Shown here: piece after piece, positions 1-5,468 of the stretch | Layout: the number at the start of each line of letters is the position of its first letter | How positions within the stretch are numbered: the first letter of the stretch is position 1 | NCBI GenBank assembly: GCA_019056875.1 | Contig: DXJA01000211.1 | Span: 1 to 5,531 of the forward strand | From: Candidatus Jordarchaeum madagascarense | Lineage (GTDB): Archaea; Asgardarchaeota; Jordiarchaeia; Jordiarchaeales; Jordiarchaeaceae | Direction of reading: 5' to 3' | Length of the DNA: 5,531 nt | Notes under the pieces: generated by a model | Database searches by the model: none | Seen by the model: the letters and a program-made list of their open reading frames with translations, nothing else | What the model was told of the DNA's origin: nothing | Position numbers and translations under genes: made by a program

Positions 1-801
1 ACTGAGTCCTATAAAAAATAAATTCCCAGTGAGTGGCGTGTATAGCGGGCCAAATAGAGCCATTCTAATAGCATCAACACTGTAGGTTAAAGGGTTACCT
101 TGAGCGACGAATTGCAACCAATTCGGCATGGACTGCAGAGGAACAATCGCCGAACTAGCAAAGAAGAGGGGGAGTAGAATCATTTGGAATACGCCGAAGA
201 AGACCTCGTGATCGGCCAGCTTGATTCCTAATGCTACGGAGAGGCCTGAGAGCCCTAAGGCGAAGACTATCATAAAGGGGATGCTTATAGCGACGCCCAT
301 TACTCCGGTGTAAATTTTGGCTCCCAAGAGTACCGCCAGTATAACAACTACTAGCGCTTGGATTAAGCTTCTAATTGTCGACGCCAACATTTTCCCGAGC
401 ATTATGGATGACCGAGGGATCGGAGCTACTAGCAACTTATTGATGAAACCGAACCGCTTATCCCAGATGATGCTTACCCCAGACATGAACGCAGTGACCA
501 TAACCGTGGCAGCAATAATCCCCGTTGCCAAAAAATCCAGATACTGGATGCTATATACGTTTAACAAAAAAGAGCTTAGAGCCCCACCAATTGGAAGAAA
601 ATAAACGAAAAGTTGAAGAAAATTTAATAGTCCTTGACCCCCGAAAATGCCAGTACTTAAACCGGGTATGCCGGAACTTATGGCGTAGCCAAAGAAGCCT
701 AACCAAACCACAGGCTGTATAAATGAGGTTATCAACTGTACTTTTCTTCTCAAAAAGTGCCTCATTTCTCTTTCAGTTATGTACCATGCTTCTCTTAACA
801 A
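1..801 (-). CDS. ABC-2 type (DrrB-like) permease, second paralogue; 3' end cut by window edge
   Basis: Membrane subunit of an ABC exporter. Reading minus from 801 gives 267 codons with no stop, running off the left edge; compared with its neighbour about 30 C-terminal residues are missing. The start is TTG at 801-799: an in-frame TGA (804-802) lies directly before it, and GGAGG (814-810) sits 8 bases upstream, so no longer start exists. Hydrophobic segments lie near residues 22-42, 57-80, 89-112, 143-161, 167-192 and 204-222. The conserved stretches NKLLVAPIPRSSIM (121-134), ILLPLFFAS (208-216) and NPLTYSVDAIR (236-246) are typical of ABC-2 permeases. It aligns without gaps to the permease at 873-1766 over 248 residues, about 56% identical by hand count, so the pair looks like a tandem duplication that now forms a heterodimer. 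Substrate unknown. Confidence 0.9.
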   Translation of the reverse strand, partial: MLREAWYITEREMRHFLRRKVQLITSFIQPVVWLGFFGYAISSGIPGLSTGIFGGQGLLNFLQLFVYFLPIGGALSSFLLNVYSIQYLDFLATGIIAATVMVTAFMSGVSIIWDKRFGFINKLLVAPIPRSSIMLGKMLASTIRSLIQALVVVILAVLLGAKIYTGVMGVAISIPFMIVFALGLSGLSVALGIKLADHEVFFGVFQMILLPLFFASSAIVPLQSMPNWLQFVAQGNPLTYSVDAIRMALFGPLYTPLTGNLFFIGLS

Positions 802-809
802 TCACTTTT

Positions 810-814
810 CCTCC
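810..814 (-). promoter_or_regulatory. Shine-Dalgarno site that fixes the TTG start of the second permease
   Basis: The minus strand reads GGAGG, then AAAAGTGA, then TTG. The 8-base spacing is normal and the in-frame TGA immediately before TTG rules out any upstream start. The next in-frame ATG is at codon 13 and would remove the N-terminal segment conserved with the paralogue (EAWY versus ESWY). Confidence 0.75.
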
Positions 815-832
815 AAAATTGGGTGCTTTAAT

Positions 833-841
833 TTATTTATA
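833..841 (-). promoter_or_regulatory. Possible internal TATA box before the second permease
   Basis: The 71-base gap between the two permease genes (802-872) is AT-rich and on the minus strand contains TATAAATAA. A start of transcription about 25 bases on would fall at or within the Shine-Dalgarno site, which argues against efficient use of that site from this promoter. Read-through from the ATPase promoter is the simpler model; this is a weak candidate for extra expression of the last gene. Confidence 0.25.
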
Positions 842-872
842 GTATTGTAGAATGGTTTCAATCGAACATCTT

Positions 873-1766
873 TTATTTGAGTGATCTTCTAAATACGGTC
901 ACCCCTATCGAAACCATGATCACTATGAATAAGCATAAAACGACTGCGTCTACTAGAAGACCGCCTCCAATTCCCATGAGTGCGTAACCGCCTCCCAGCG
1001 GACCGAATGTTCCTCCGATCATTGCTTTTCTTATGGCGTCGACGGCGTAGGTTAAAGGATTAAAGTAAGCCACGACTTGGAGCCAGCCGGGCATCAGTTC
1101 GATGGGGACGAGGGCCCCGGAAGCGAAGAACAGTGGTAGCAGTATGAGATTGATGACGCCGAAAAATTCTTCGTGTTCAGCCATCTTTATTCCAACGGCT
1201 GTGGACATGCCTGAGAATCCGAGGGTGAATAGTATCATGTAGGGTATGGCTATAATGATTCCTATAGGTCCTGTGTAAATTTTTGCGCCCAAAAATAATG
1301 CTAGGACTATGACGATGAGTCCCTGTATCATTGCTCTAACCGTTGCCGAAATCATTTTTCCAAACATTATCGAACTTCGAGGAATAGGGCTGACGAGTAG
1401 TTTGTTGAGGTAGCCGAATCTTCTGTCAAACACTATCGAGACCCCGGCAAACATCGCAGTGAACATAATGGTCATAGCCACGATGCCCGAAGAGAGAAAC
1501 GAGATGTAGCTCACACTGGTCAAATTAAGAAGAACATAACTTGTCACGATGCCCAAATTCAGTGACAATATAACGAAGGTCAGCACTGTGGGTATTCCCT
1601 CGATACCTAAACTGCTAAGATTAAATCCAGGTAGTCCCCCACTCAGAGCGTAGCCGAATAAAGCTAGCCATATCACCGGAGTTGCCAGTGAAGTAATTAT
1701 TTGAATCCTTCGCCGGTAGAAGTGTTTGATTTCCCTTAAAGCCACGTACCATGATTCAGTTAACAT
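873..1766 (-). CDS. ABC-2 type (DrrB-like) permease, first paralogue
   Basis: Integral membrane subunit of an ABC exporter, 297 residues, complete, ATG start and TAA stop. A short basic N-terminus (HFYRRR, 15-20) precedes hydrophobic segments near 22-42, 57-80, 89-112, 143-161, 167-192, 204-222 and 263-291. The stretch PRSSIMFGKM (129-138), the run LPLFFASGALVP (210-221) and FNPLTYAVDAIR (235-246) are the hallmark of ABC-2 permeases related to DrrB. The start lies one base after the ATPase stop (TAG-A-ATG), so translation is probably coupled; a weak AGAAGG lies about 10 bases upstream, inside the end of the ATPase gene. Together with the ATPase and the paralogue downstream it should form one exporter. 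The hydrophobic stretch at 57-80, between the first membrane span and the SYISFLSSGI segment, seems longer than in the DrrB proteins I remember. Substrate cannot be inferred. Confidence 0.93.
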   Translation of the reverse strand: MLTESWYVALREIKHFYRRRIQIITSLATPVIWLALFGYALSGGLPGFNLSSLGIEGIPTVLTFVILSLNLGIVTSYVLLNLTSVSYISFLSSGIVAMTIMFTAMFAGVSIVFDRRFGYLNKLLVSPIPRSSIMFGKMISATVRAMIQGLIVIVLALFLGAKIYTGPIGIIIAIPYMILFTLGFSGMSTAVGIKMAEHEEFFGVINLILLPLFFASGALVPIELMPGWLQVVAYFNPLTYAVDAIRKAMIGGTFGPLGGGYALMGIGGGLLVDAVVLCLFIVIMVSIGVTVFRRSLK

Positions 1767-1767
1767 T

Positions 1768-2760
1768 CTATTTACGCCTTCTTTTCATTAACATCATTCT
1801 TTTGAATAATTCAATCTTGTCCGCCTTCTCTTCTCTAAGACTCCTACCTGTAAATTTGATAAACACGTCGTCAAGAGTGGGGCGACTCAGAGAAATATTA
1901 TCTATGCTAATACCAATCTTATTTGCTTCCTGAAACAATTTTGGTATCGCAGTTTCACCCTTATCAACCGTCAACCGAATCCCGTCTTCTTGCGGCAAAA
2001 CCTCGGTAACAAAATTCAAAGTCTTAATATGGCTCAGAAATTTTTCCCTATCGTTAGCATGCATCGTAATAATGTCTCCACCGAGCATCCCCTTAAGCTC
2101 CTCCGGAGTACCGAGGTTCACAATCTTACCATAATCAATAATCCCGATACGGTCACACAGCTTATCCGCCTCATCCATATAATGAGTCGTCATAAAAATC
2201 GTAATACCCTGCTTATTCAAATTCGTAACATACTCCCAAATACTAGCCCGACTCGAAGGGTCTAAACCCAAAGTTGGTTCATCTAGGAATAGGATGGCTG
2301 GTCGATGCATTAGTCCTTCGGCTATTTCTAGTCTGCGGCGCATTCCGCCGGAGAAGGTTTTGACTAGGGAGTTTTCCCATTGGGTTAGTTCTACGACTTG
2401 TAGGAGTTCGGGTATTCTTTGTTTTATGAGGTTTTTGGGCATGTGGTAGAGTTTGCCGTGTAGTTCCATGTTTTCTTTTGCGGTGAGTTCGTCGTCTACG
2501 CTTATGTCTTGGGGTACTAGGCCTATTTTTTCTCTTACTTGGTCGGGTTGGGTTTTTACGTCTAGTCCTGCTACTTTGGCTTCGCCTTCGGTTATTTCGG
2601 TGAGGGTGCATAGCATGTGTACGGTGGTTGTTTTTCCTGCTCCGTTGGGGCCTAGGAATCCGAAGATTTCTCCTTCGTGTACTTCGAAGTTTATGTGGTC
2701 TACGGCTGTGTATTTTCCGCCAAAAACCTTTGTCAGGTTGTTTGTTTCGACGATCGCCAT
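1768..2760 (-). CDS. ABC transporter ATP-binding protein, DrrA-like
   Basis: Cytoplasmic nucleotide-binding subunit that powers the two permeases encoded after it; 330 residues, complete. All functional motifs are intact: Walker A GPNGAGKTT (37-45), Q-loop Gln84 (LVPQD), signature FSGGM (136-140) followed by RRR, Walker B ILFLDEP (156-162), D-loop GLDPSS (165-170) and H-loop His193. After about residue 225 comes the accessory C-terminal domain of DrrA-type ATPases (DUF4162-like), ending SLSRPTLDDVFIKFTG, then a very basic tail (KRMMLMKRRRK). The ATG has GGTG 8 bases upstream and a TATA box at 2795-2803. Odd: synonymous codon choice flips near 2275. Codons before it end in A/C in 146 of 160 cases, codons after it in only about 41 of 160, although the protein is continuous and normal. 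The drug-export label is family naming only; the cargo is unknown. Confidence 0.95.
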   Translation of the reverse strand: MAIVETNNLTKVFGGKYTAVDHINFEVHEGEIFGFLGPNGAGKTTTVHMLCTLTEITEGEAKVAGLDVKTQPDQVREKIGLVPQDISVDDELTAKENMELHGKLYHMPKNLIKQRIPELLQVVELTQWENSLVKTFSGGMRRRLEIAEGLMHRPAILFLDEPTLGLDPSSRASIWEYVTNLNKQGITIFMTTHYMDEADKLCDRIGIIDYGKIVNLGTPEELKGMLGGDIITMHANDREKFLSHIKTLNFVTEVLPQEDGIRLTVDKGETAIPKLFQEANKIGISIDNISLSRPTLDDVFIKFTGRSLREEKADKIELFKRMMLMKRRRK

Positions 2761-2768
2761 TTAGATGA

Positions 2769-2772
2769 CACC
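2769..2772 (-). promoter_or_regulatory. Shine-Dalgarno site of the ATPase gene
   Basis: The minus strand reads GGTG, then TCATCTAA, then ATG. GGTG matches the archaeal anti-Shine-Dalgarno end of 16S rRNA and the 8-base spacing is usual. Confidence 0.55.
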
Positions 2773-2794
2773 GCTTATTAATTTCTATTAAAGT

Positions 2795-2803
2795 GTATAT
2801 ATT
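2795..2803 (-). promoter_or_regulatory. TATA box of the ABC exporter operon
   Basis: The minus strand reads CAATATATAC about 35-45 bases before the ATPase start. With archaeal spacing of about 25 bases, transcription would begin near 2773, giving a short leader that just includes the GGTG ribosome site. The upstream BRE part is not a clear purine run, so the match is moderate. One promoter would serve all three genes. Confidence 0.5.
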
Positions 2804-3116
2804 GACTAAGTTTTGGGGCAAAATTAGTTTAACTCTTGGGCTGGTTTTTAAATCCTGTTTATTTGTCCATTTTTTGGTTTCAACGCATAGTTGTTTCTTT
2901 TTTATAAGACTTTTTCAGTGTTAGTGTTGGGTTGACTAAAATGTCGATTGTAGCTCTTCTTGTTCACGATTAGAAAGGGGTGACTGATACGTGCTGCCTA
3001 AACTTTGATGGACTTTTAATATTTGGATTGGGTGCTTGTATGAACGTTTTATTGCTTTTTTGGTGGTGATAATGAATCTACTCTTCTGGGGCTTTTTGTT
3101 TCGTTGTTTGAATTCT

Positions 3117-3132
3117 GGAAAGAATTTAAAAG
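3117..3132 (+). promoter_or_regulatory. BRE plus TATA box for the DUF1512-like gene
   Basis: The plus strand reads GGAAAGAA followed by TTTAAAAG, a purine-rich BRE joined to an archaeal TATA box and close to consensus. Transcription should start near 3150-3157, leaving an unusually long leader of about 140 bases before the ATG at 3294. A weaker TATA-like AATTTAATG at about 3159-3167 could shorten the leader to about 105 bases. Confidence 0.55.
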
Positions 3133-3196
3133 TCTTACTGCACATTTTCCCATAAACTAATTTAATGTTTTCATTAGGGCCGAAAAAATCAAAACC

Positions 3197-3233
3197 CGGT
3201 CTGAATCGATATGGTCTATCGGACTGAGTCGAT
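3197..3233 (+). repeat. Degenerate 14-base direct repeat with a small hairpin between the copies
   Basis: CGGTCTGAATCGAT (3197-3210) and CGGACTGAGTCGAT (3220-3233) match at 12 of 14 bases, with starts 23 bases apart. Between and overlapping them, CGATA (3207-3211) can pair with TATCG (3217-3221) around a 5-base loop. The element lies between the predicted transcription start and the ribosome site of the next gene, so it could be a regulator site or an RNA element; it matches no riboswitch that I know. Confidence 0.4.
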
Positions 3234-3281
3234 GAATCTTGAAAGGTTGAAATTGGGTTTGAGGTTAATTCGCTTAGGTTA

Positions 3282-3286
3282 GAGGA
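3282..3286 (+). promoter_or_regulatory. Shine-Dalgarno site of the DUF1512-like gene
   Basis: GAGGA lies 7 bases before the ATG at 3294-3296 and supports that start over the nearby in-frame ATG at codon 8. Confidence 0.6.
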
Positions 3287-3293
3287 ATTTTAA

Positions 3294-4367
3294 ATGGATG
3301 GTCAATCTATTCTGATGGCTGTTAGCTTTTTGCTTTATTTTGGGTTTTGTATGTTTTGTATTTATCAAAGGGAAATAATGTTGAGGGTAGAATTGAGAAA
3401 GGTGAGGAAGAGTCTTAGAGAGATTTCTAACATGGTTAAGGAAACCCGATCAATGGTAATTTCTGGTTTTGATGATAAGTTAACGGATGAGGAGAAGAGT
3501 GAGGGTTTTGAAAAAGTTATGGATTATTTTGTTATAGCTCCTATTGAAACTGATCCGTCAGGGGTTATGAGCCGTCTTGAGTATCTTCTTGATACGGGAG
3601 ATGAAACTTTGGAGAGTCTGGTTGAGCCGTTATCACCGGATGGGGATTTGGAGAGGTTGCAGAATCTTAAACAGATGTTTAGGGAGGCAATAGTTCTCAA
3701 CAGGGTTTTCAAGATGGTGAGGGAGATTTATCTCTCTAGTAAAAAGTCTAAAAGCCTTGAAATAATGATGCAGACAACCATGAATCTTTCAATTTTCGTT
3801 AGGGAGGCAAAGATACATTTCAAAGCGGTTAAAGCTTACGTGGACGCCCAGCCTATTGGTGAGGGTATTGGGCCATTAGTAGCATCGAAACTTATGCGGG
3901 GTTCTCCTCTTGAAATCGTGAATGATGTTGTTGTTTCGGAGAGGAAGCGGAAGGGTAGAGATCTTTTAATAGTTAAGCCTAAGGGTCCCGGTGCTAGGAG
4001 TAGAAATTTAGGCAAGGTAGTAGAGGCTAAAATAAGGGAGGAGGAAAAAGTAGCCGGTGTAGTTATTATTACTGCTCAGGTTAAACTTGAGGGGGAGAAA
4101 TCAGTCATCATAACACCCGCGACCGGTGTTGCTTTTGTTTCGGAGCCGGATAAATACAGACTTGAAGAACTCGCGGCCCAGATAAAAATACCTTTAATAT
4201 CACTAATTGTGAAGATGTCGAATGAAGAGTATTTCACCAAGATGAGTGAGGAAATCCGTGGCGCAGTTCCCAAAATTATGGAAAAGTTTGAGGAGATAAC
4301 TGAGGGATGGGGTGAGGGAAAAATAGTGGTCCTCGGATCAGGTAACACGATGGCAATAAAGCCGTAG
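3294..4367 (+). CDS. Membrane-anchored protein of unknown function, DUF1512-like
   Basis: 357 residues, ATG to TAG, complete. Residues 6-25 form one hydrophobic anchor (ILMAVSFLLYFGFCMFCIY); charge on either side suggests a short outside N-terminus and a cytoplasmic body. A charged helical or coiled-coil stretch follows (28-54), then a mostly helical middle (about 65-180). The C-terminal part has a glycine-rich motif, QPIGEGIGPLVASKLM (186-201), a basic glycine turn KPKGPGARSRNLGK (228-241), and an alternating strand/helix region to the end with GVVIITAQ, IITPATGVA and IVVLGSGNT. Length, single anchor and these glycine motifs fit the archaeal family DUF1512 (about 370 residues) as I remember it; no function is established. 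The KGPG and GIGP loops could bind phosphate or a nucleotide, but that is inference. The gene stands alone, with its own promoter and a long leader, and converges on hxlB. Confidence 0.85.
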   Translation: MDGQSILMAVSFLLYFGFCMFCIYQREIMLRVELRKVRKSLREISNMVKETRSMVISGFDDKLTDEEKSEGFEKVMDYFVIAPIETDPSGVMSRLEYLLDTGDETLESLVEPLSPDGDLERLQNLKQMFREAIVLNRVFKMVREIYLSSKKSKSLEIMMQTTMNLSIFVREAKIHFKAVKAYVDAQPIGEGIGPLVASKLMRGSPLEIVNDVVVSERKRKGRDLLIVKPKGPGARSRNLGKVVEAKIREEEKVAGVVIITAQVKLEGEKSVIITPATGVAFVSEPDKYRLEELAAQIKIPLISLIVKMSNEEYFTKMSEEIRGAVPKIMEKFEEITEGWGEGKIVVLGSGNTMAIKP

Positions 4368-4424
4368 TCTGGACTAGAGCCCAAAAGGACATCAAGAAAA
4401 GACCTTCTAATTTCGAAATAAACA

Positions 4425-4431
4425 TTTTTTT
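4425..4431 (+). terminator. T-tract terminator between convergent genes
   Basis: Seven T residues follow the DUF1512-like stop by 57 bases with no stable hairpin before them, as expected for archaeal intrinsic termination. It lies just past the stop of the opposing hxlB. On the minus strand the same 80-base gap has only a weaker pyrimidine run (TCTTTTCTT, about 4393-4401) that could end the hxlB transcript. Confidence 0.45.
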
Positions 4432-4447
4432 AAGATAGATTTTGAAA

Positions 4448-5068
4448 TCATTCTATCACAGCGTGGCGCTCAGCAAGATACTTTTCATCCTTTCCGGTTT
4501 TTTCCATTAGTTCGGATATTAAACCGTCTAGAAATGCTGATACGGTGGACTCGAACAGGGTGCCTAAAGGTGTTAGTGGGGAGTGTTCTCCTTTGATTTG
4601 ACGCTGGATGTAATCATTTTGTTCCATTATCTTTGTTCGGCCCCTAATCTCTACTACTAGATCAGCTAACTGGGCTAGAGGCGAATCGGGATAAGAGGTG
4701 ATGACAACCAGAACTGTACCAACGTTTGTTTTGGCGATGCGGGAACTCTCAACCACTAGCTTTGTTCTCCCGGAACCGCTGATTGCGATTAGTATGTCTT
4801 TTTCCGTGACAGCGGGGGTTATGGTTTCACCGACCACGAACACTTCAAATCCAAGATGCATAAGTCGCATCGCAAATGCTCTTACCACCAGCCCAGAGCG
4901 GCCAGCGCCTATGACAAAGATTCTTCTGTTAGATTTTAAACCATTAACCAAGAGTTCAACAAGCTGGTCTACTTGCGCATCATTTATATCTTGAACCGCA
5001 GTTGATATGTTTCCACTAATCTCAATCATCGCCTTTTTTAGGGTTCTAAGCTCAGCCAACACGCCCAC
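4448..5068 (-). CDS. hxlB: 6-phospho-3-hexuloisomerase (PHI)
   Basis: Interconverts D-arabino-hex-3-ulose 6-phosphate and fructose 6-phosphate. In archaea without a full pentose phosphate pathway, PHI and hexulose-phosphate synthase run backwards to make ribulose 5-phosphate and release formaldehyde. The 206-residue cytoplasmic protein is one SIS domain: IFVIGAGRSGLVVRAFAMRL (50-69), LMHLGFEVFVVGETITP (69-85), ISGSGRT (96-102), then PLGTLFESTVSAFLDGLISE (167-186) and a C-terminal RHAVIE. These closely match remembered Methanocaldococcus MJ1247, including the MRLMHLGF, VGET-TP and SGSGRT blocks; the Glu in GTLFE corresponds to the proposed catalytic residue. The start is GTG (5068-5066): an in-frame TAG is the codon just before it, and AAGGA lies 5 bases upstream. 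GTG at 5062 is the alternative. No hxlA lies in the window. Stop TGA. Confidence 0.93.
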   Translation of the reverse strand: MGVLAELRTLKKAMIEISGNISTAVQDINDAQVDQLVELLVNGLKSNRRIFVIGAGRSGLVVRAFAMRLMHLGFEVFVVGETITPAVTEKDILIAISGSGRTKLVVESSRIAKTNVGTVLVVITSYPDSPLAQLADLVVEIRGRTKIMEQNDYIQRQIKGEHSPLTPLGTLFESTVSAFLDGLISELMEKTGKDEKYLAERHAVIE

Positions 5069-5073
5069 CTATA

Positions 5074-5078
5074 TCCTT
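5074..5078 (-). promoter_or_regulatory. Shine-Dalgarno site deciding the GTG start of hxlB
   Basis: The minus strand reads AAGGA, then TATAG, then GTG. Spacing is 5 bases to the first GTG and 11 to the second GTG two codons later, so either could be used; the in-frame TAG directly before the first GTG forbids anything longer. Confidence 0.5.
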
Positions 5079-5103
5079 AATAGTTTCATTTAAAATGCAC
5101 ACA

Positions 5104-5111
5104 TATTTATA
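5104..5111 (-). promoter_or_regulatory. TATA box of hxlB
   Basis: The minus strand reads GTATAAATATGT, with a core TATAAATA 36 bases before the GTG start. Transcription about 25 bases on would begin near 5080, giving a leader of about 12 bases that includes the AAGGA site. This is the best TATA match in the 463-base region upstream of hxlB. Confidence 0.6.
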
Positions 5112-5411
5112 CTCTACGTTAAAGATTCTTGTTTAAATAAGGGATGTTCTCCTTAAAAAATAGACATGAAAATGTATAGATTAAATTTTTGGCTAGTAAA
5201 TTCCAGAGGTAATAATTCAAATGATTAAATCGGAACGATAGAAAACATCAGCTCCTAGATGCAGTCTTATTAATAGTTAACTAATTCTCATCTCGGGATA
5301 AAATACTTGTTAATTCATTCATAATTTTAACATTTTAACCTTTAAAGTCTCCCAATAGTAAAGGCTATTTGGTGGTTTCGCTTTCCTTGGAAAATTGAGA
5401 AAAGAATTTTT

Positions 5412-5427
5412 ATTACTCAAGAGTAAT
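5412..5427. repeat. Perfect 7-base inverted repeat, possible operator
   Basis: ATTACTC and GAGTAAT are exact reverse complements separated by AA. The 16-base size suits a site for a dimeric winged-helix or Lrp-type regulator. It is about 300 bases from the hxlB promoter and about 50-60 bases before a TATA-like element facing right, so it may belong to a gene beyond the right edge. Confidence 0.35.
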
Positions 5428-5468
5428 TCTATCGAAATTTATATTACGTCCCACATTCCGCACCCCCT

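Larger units (their letters stand above)
2761..3293. other. 533-base divergent intergenic region, strongly T/G-rich on the plus strand
   Basis: It separates the minus-strand ABC operon from the plus-strand DUF1512-like gene. Promoters point outward both ways (2795-2803 minus, 3117-3132 plus). From the left end to about 3120 the plus strand is dominated by T and G, roughly 40 or more of each 60 bases, continuing the skew of the adjacent half of the ATPase gene. Small reading frames occur (minus 3145-2936, plus 3072-3155, 3165-3227 and 3211-3282), but none has a convincing ribosome site with coding-like content. I see no tRNA, CRISPR or transposon ends. The right part (3165-3293) would be the leader of the downstream mRNA and carries a degenerate repeat. 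Confidence 0.6.
5069..5468. other. AT-rich intergenic region upstream of hxlB, no gene seen
   Basis: About 400 bases with frequent stops on both strands and no tRNA- or rRNA-like segment. Besides the hxlB promoter it holds short symmetric elements: TAGTTAACTA (5274-5283), AATAG/CTATT arms near 5354-5369, TTTCC-TT-GGAAA near 5382-5393 and the 16-base palindrome at 5412-5427. I find no recognisable Orc1/Cdc6 origin box, CRISPR repeat or transposon end. Confidence 0.6.

Noticed and set aside
317..722. Plus-strand frames of 95 and 65 codons at the left end
   Set aside because: They lie opposite the second permease, whose 267-residue alignment with its neighbour shows that the minus strand is the coding one.
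2279..2821. 180-codon minus-strand reading frame overlapping the ATPase gene
   Set aside because: It is a shadow frame. Its product is a low-complexity mix of R, N, T, H, P and K, as expected when A/C-rich codons of the real gene are read out of frame, and it ends exactly where the codon style changes.
2860..2915. T-runs on the plus strand as terminators
   Set aside because: No plus-strand gene lies upstream to be terminated; the runs belong to the broad T/G-rich tract.
2936..3145. 69-codon minus-strand reading frame in the intergenic region
   Set aside because: Basic and K/S/Q-rich with no recognisable domain and no clear Shine-Dalgarno site. A/C-rich DNA on this strand has few stops, and the frame overlaps the best plus-strand promoter. 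A real small gene is not excluded.
3072..3155. 27-codon plus-strand frame (starts MNLLFWGF) after GGTGGTGAT
   Set aside because: The ribosome-site match sits almost against the ATG, too close to work normally, and the T/G-rich surroundings make such matches likely by chance.
3165..3282. Two short plus-strand frames in the leader (20 and 23 codons)
   Set aside because: Neither has a ribosome site. The second (from 3211) looks like an amphipathic helix and ends 11 bases before the next gene, so a leader peptide is possible but not supported.
4584..4643. Apparent insertion of about 17 residues in PHI relative to MJ1247
   Set aside because: The segment with GRTK and RQIKGEHSPLTPLGTLFE resembles what I remember from other archaeal PHI proteins, so it is probably a normal variant and not a new domain.
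5140..5175. Small hairpins (TAAGG/CCTTA and ACAT-GAAA-ATGT)
   Set aside because: Stems of only 4-5 pairs are expected by chance in DNA this rich in A and T, and no T-tract follows to suggest a terminator.
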